Shown: positions 61,085 to 64,000 of the stretch, in pieces | How positions within the stretch are numbered: the first letter of the stretch is position 1 | How the letters are laid out: every line of letters begins with the position of its first letter | Assembly (NCBI GenBank): GCA_024280855.1 | Contig: JAJRPG010000058.1 | Span: forward strand, 91,504-155,503 | DNA length: 64,000 nucleotides | Source of the DNA: Planctomycetota bacterium | GTDB taxonomy: Bacteria; Planctomycetota; Phycisphaerae; UBA1845 | Reading direction: 5' to 3' | Notes under the pieces: model-generated | What the model saw: the letters and a program-made list of their open reading frames with translations, nothing else | The model's database searches: none | Told to the model about the DNA's origin: nothing | Program-made: the position numbers and the translations under genes

Positions 61085-62227
61085 ATGACTAAATTATCGA
61101 AACCATTCACGCGACGCATCTGCCAATTGTCACTCGTGCTGATTTCTGCGCTGGCTATCTGGCATGCGCCGACTGCTCAGGCAGAGTTGCCAGGGAAATA
61201 CCGCGTAGCAGACCTCAAGGTGATTGAAAAAGCGTTTATAGCTGTGGCGGATTCAGTTCAACCGTCGGTCGTGGCGATTAGAACTTTCCTGGTGAATGAT
61301 CCAAATAATATCGACGCAAGATTTCCTGGTATCAGTATTAGTCAGGGGAGCGGATTTCTCGTGAGCGACGATGGGTATATCGCAACTAACCGCCATGTGC
61401 TTGAGGAAGCGAATCATTTCAAAGTGACTCTACACAATGGACTACAGTACTCGGCGACGCTTGTGGAGTCTGACCCGAGAAACGATTTAGCTGTGTTGAA
61501 AATTGAAGCTGAAGGCTTAACGCCGGTCGTTTGGGCTGAGAATAAAAATATCAAAGTTGGTCAATGGACTGTCGCAGTGGGGAATCCGTTTGGCCTGGCG
61601 AATCGCGTGGGCAGACCTTCGGTTACTTTTGGCACCGTAAGTTCGCTAGGCCGAAACATGACTGCGCGATTAGCGAAGGACAGAAGCATTCAGTATTACG
61701 GTAATCTCATCGAAACCTCGTCTACCATCAATCCTGGTAGTAGCGGCGGACCTTTGTTTAATATCGATGGAAAAATGATTGGCATTGTCACGGCTATCGA
61801 GACCAGTTCCGGTGTGAGTGAAGGGGCTGGCTTTGCGATTCCCGCGAACGAAAATATTCACCGCGTGATCTCGACGTTGAAAAAAGGCGTGCTTCCTCGA
61901 TACGGGTTTATGGGTATTAAACTTAAAAACATAGTGGCTAAAACGGTATCCAGCGAAGTCATCAAATCTCGTATCTACAAGGGGACCGAGATTGAATCTA
62001 TCACAACAGCTGATGGTCCTGCTGCGCTGGCTGGGCTTAAGCCGCGCGATGTGATTATCGAGGTCAACGGGCAGACGGTGGAAGATTCCGATCATCTCGT
62101 GCGATTGGTGAGCTTTTCTACGGTCGGCTCTAAGATGGCTATCACCTATCTACGTCATAATGTGAAGCGAAAAACGACCGTGACGCTGGGCGATCGATAT
62201 AAGATGCTCGGCGTGGCGCTGCCGTAG
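61085..62227 (+). CDS. HtrA/DegP-like serine protease with PDZ domain
   Basis: A 380-residue exported protease (signal near SLVLISALAIWHAPTAQA). The trypsin-like domain has the triad histidine in ATNRHVLEE, aspartate in DPRNDLAVLKIE, and serine in INPGSSGGPLFN, so it is expected to be active. One PDZ domain follows (about 285-375), with DGPAALAGLKPRDVIIEVNG. DegS-like single PDZ but with a full signal peptide, so soluble in the periplasm. Likely role: quality control of exported proteins, useful with the many secreted proteins here. Confidence 0.93.
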   Translation: MTKLSKPFTRRICQLSLVLISALAIWHAPTAQAELPGKYRVADLKVIEKAFIAVADSVQPSVVAIRTFLVNDPNNIDARFPGISISQGSGFLVSDDGYIATNRHVLEEANHFKVTLHNGLQYSATLVESDPRNDLAVLKIEAEGLTPVVWAENKNIKVGQWTVAVGNPFGLANRVGRPSVTFGTVSSLGRNMTARLAKDRSIQYYGNLIETSSTINPGSSGGPLFNIDGKMIGIVTAIETSSGVSEGAGFAIPANENIHRVISTLKKGVLPRYGFMGIKLKNIVAKTVSSEVIKSRIYKGTEIESITTADGPAALAGLKPRDVIIEVNGQTVEDSDHLVRLVSFSTVGSKMAITYLRHNVKRKTTVTLGDRYKMLGVALP

Positions 62228-62332
62228 AACTTTCTTTTTCTTAGCCAAATAGATCAGCGTAAATTTTAGTGGGTTCGTTGTGCGCTGAACTTACTGCCAC
62301 GGCGACTATCGCCATTGGTGAGCGACCAATCT

Positions 62333-63103
62333 TTAGCGCTTAGGGAAATACAGAACGCAGCCATTAGTGAATCCGACTCGGTCGAGGTGCCCCATGACAG
62401 GCGGGTCAATATCTACCAGCACATGAGTGTGCATTATCGACCCGTGATGAGTCATTACACCTTCCTGATTTTCGGTAAGAAAGCCGACTAACCTCGCGGA
62501 CGAAGTTTCCCATGATTTACGAAGGGGTTGGCGCAGCGTCGTTTTGGCGCGCCCATGAGATGCGGCTAATGGACAGACGCCTGCGATAATGTGCAGTTTG
62601 ATGTCTACTAGCGCACCTGTCACCATAAATGGAACGGTTTTTTTCGGGTTAAATCCGGCGACACGCGCAGCATCGATAAGAAACGTTTCAACTTCTGACG
62701 CCGGCACGTCATGGTCGATGAGAATCTCTCGCCACTGCGTAACATGGGCGGCGGTGAGCAACGTCGCGCGATCATTGCGAGCGGCACCGCGCGTCGTATT
62801 GGCCTGGCCAAGGTCATTCACCCGCGACAGCCAAACGTCGCCGTCTACGATAACCACTTCGCCAGACAATCCCTCAAGCGCTCCAACAGCAACCATGTCA
62901 TCAACGCCGTTAAAATCAGCCAACTGCACCCGCCCCTCTGTCCGCCCTTCGTGCAGTACCTCTCGCATACTCCCCCAGCGTTGAACAGACTGCGAGGCAC
63001 AGCCCAGCGTAGTTGAGGCGAGCATGACTGCCCCGGCTATGAGCGGGAAAATTACGCGGGCGATTGGCGAATCGCTATGTAGAAAAGTAGCTCGATGATG
63101 CAT
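62333..63103 (-). CDS. Acetolactate-decarboxylase-like lipoprotein
   Basis: A 256-residue protein with a lipobox (AVMLASTTLGC, cysteine near 35). The body resembles alpha-acetolactate decarboxylase: FNGVDDMVAVGALEGLSGEVVIVDGDVWLSRV, in part, and a histidine-rich metal-site-like segment MTHHGSIMHTHVLVD then GHLDRV. ALDC is normally cytoplasmic; here a lipid anchor implies periplasmic location. The histidine spacing differs from BudA, so it may have another activity. It is on its own. Confidence 0.6.
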   Translation of the reverse strand: MHHRATFLHSDSPIARVIFPLIAGAVMLASTTLGCASQSVQRWGSMREVLHEGRTEGRVQLADFNGVDDMVAVGALEGLSGEVVIVDGDVWLSRVNDLGQANTTRGAARNDRATLLTAAHVTQWREILIDHDVPASEVETFLIDAARVAGFNPKKTVPFMVTGALVDIKLHIIAGVCPLAASHGRAKTTLRQPLRKSWETSSARLVGFLTENQEGVMTHHGSIMHTHVLVDIDPPVMGHLDRVGFTNGCVLYFPKR

Positions 63104-63405
63104 GGTTCGTTCCTTGGTTTATGATCGTTTAGTGTATCTACGGATATTCTATGCAGTGCTAGCAACAATGGCCAACCTTGACGAATGCTGAAGTCCGGCG
63201 TCTGAAGGTAAACAATGGCCTCTGGCATATGGTCATCCCCTTATAAGTATTGGCTAATGAAATGGCCAATTCGGCGGTCATCGCATTTTCGCCGGAAAAT
63301 CGTGCTGGCCATCTTGGCGGTTGGGCACGGGAATTGTATGATGCAGGTCGTCCCCAACAAGGGGGTTAGGCTATTGAAACTACTCGCACCGAGAGGCATC
63401 ATACT
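63104..63405. other. Intergenic region before malate dehydrogenase
   Basis: A 302-bp gap divergent between the lipoprotein gene and mdh; it must carry both promoters. GAGAGG sits nine bases before the mdh start. No hairpin, RNA gene or repeat copy was recognised. Confidence 0.4.
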
Positions 63406-64000
63406 ATGAAGAGAGCAAAACTTACCATCATCGGCGCTGGCAATGTCGGCGCTAGCTGCGCATTCTGGGCTGCGACTAAAGAAATCGGCGACATTGTGTT
63501 GATTGACATCCCGGATTTTGCTGACAAGACAGCCGGCAAAGCACTCGACCTCGCCCAATGCGGGCCAATTGACCGTTTCGACTGTCACATCACCGGCACC
63601 TCAGATTACGAGATGGCGAGAGATAGCGACGTGGTAATTATCACGGCTGGGCTTCCGCGCAAACCGGGCATGAGTCGAGACGACCTGATTCAAAAAAATG
63701 TGGGCATTGTAGGTTCGGTCGCGGAAAAAATTAGCCAGGTCGCGCCAAACTCTGTGCTAATTGTCGTCTCGAATCCGCTCGATGCCATGGTATACACCGC
63801 TTGGAAGAAAAGCGGGTTCCCGACTAACCGCGTAGTGGGACAAGCCGGCTGCCTGGACATCGCTCGCTATCGCACCTTCATAGCTATGGAAATTGGTTGC
63901 AGCGTGGAAGACATCTCCGCATTGCTCATGGGTGGTCATGGCGACGACATGGTTCCGCTACCACGATACACCAGCGTCTCCGGCATTCCTGTCACGCAAC
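63406..64000 (+). CDS. mdh: Malate dehydrogenase, 3' end cut by window edge
   Basis: It interconverts malate and oxaloacetate with NAD. ATG 63406 has GAGAGG nine bases upstream. The visible 198 residues include IIGAGNVGASCAFWA for NAD binding, ITAGLPRKPGMSRDDL with the substrate-loop arginine typical of malate (not lactate) enzymes, VVSNPLDAMVYTA, and GQAGCLDIARYRTFIA, and MGGHGDDMVPL with the catalytic histidine. It is the LDH-like MDH type found in many bacteria. The C-terminus is outside the window. Confidence 0.95.
   Translation, partial: MKRAKLTIIGAGNVGASCAFWAATKEIGDIVLIDIPDFADKTAGKALDLAQCGPIDRFDCHITGTSDYEMARDSDVVIITAGLPRKPGMSRDDLIQKNVGIVGSVAEKISQVAPNSVLIVVSNPLDAMVYTAWKKSGFPTNRVVGQAGCLDIARYRTFIAMEIGCSVEDISALLMGGHGDDMVPLPRYTSVSGIPVTQ

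Overview
The window is 64 kb of a moderate-GC bacterial chromosome, cut through a glycosyltransferase gene at the left edge and a malate dehydrogenase gene at the right edge. It suggests a Gram-negative planctomycete, probably Phycisphaerae-like. The reasons are: dockerin-type Ca-binding C-termini on secreted proteins, an IPTL-CTERM sorting tail, a CxxC-x(11)-CPEC zinc ribbon typical of that group, ThyX instead of ThyA, DUF1573 and DUF2062 proteins, and an outer-membrane/LPS gene set (HldE-type enzyme, heptosyltransferase, LptF, LptG). The taxonomic call is inference. No rRNA, tRNA, CRISPR array, phage or transposase gene was seen.

Layout. 1-3.3 kb: three glycosyltransferases in one leftward unit. 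3.6-8.8 kb: three secreted dockerin proteins. 8.8-12.9 kb: a triple amidohydrolase fusion. 13-22.7 kb: metabolic genes (COG2509 flavoprotein, serine acetyltransferase, class-III aminotransferase, ThyX, phosphodiesterase, VKOR-DsbA fusion, PanB). 22.8-27.2 kb: bifunctional nuclease, an arabinokinase-like GHMP protein with an altered active site, MoaA, PilT. 27.4-31 kb: a leftward nicotinate/NAD group (NadB, LarB, NnrD). 31.1-38.1 kb: envelope proteins, including a frameshifted secreted protein, a lipoprotein, DUF1573 and a two-part glycosyltransferase-like protein. 38.2-46.3 kb: DUF554, aspartate/glutamate leucyltransferase, heptosyltransferase, DUF2062, LptG/LptF, and a heptose nucleotidyltransferase-kinase with reversed domain order. 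46.4-49.5 kb: zinc-ribbon protein, Cys-rich secreted protein, thioesterase, GYF-AIM24 protein. 49.6-51.4 kb: RplM-RpsI and MiaE. 51.7-55.5 kb: a TetR-led operon (TetR, DUF1761, secreted four-domain SRPBCC protein, VOC protein). 55.9-58.8 kb: a beta-propeller/MopE/IPTL-CTERM protein. 58.9-64 kb: Smr-less MutS2, HtrA-like protease, acetolactate-decarboxylase-like lipoprotein, malate dehydrogenase.

Strongest leads. (1) A 16-base homopolymeric C/G tract lies exactly between a perfect -35 box and a TATA-like -10 box upstream of a secreted Cys-rich protein, the architecture of a phase-variable promoter. (2) The TetR-led SRPBCC/DUF1761/VOC operon has an exported four-repeat SRPBCC protein. (3) The arabinokinase-like protein has lost the usual GHMP active-site motifs and sits beside a bifunctional nuclease. 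(4) The amidohydrolase has one intact metal site flanked by two degenerate domains. (5) Several families of palindromic dispersed repeats occupy the intergenic gaps, one of them MITE-like with terminal inverted repeats. Two genes (31.1-33.8 kb and 44.65-46.25 kb) look broken by one-base losses in homopolymers; these could be sequencing errors or real.
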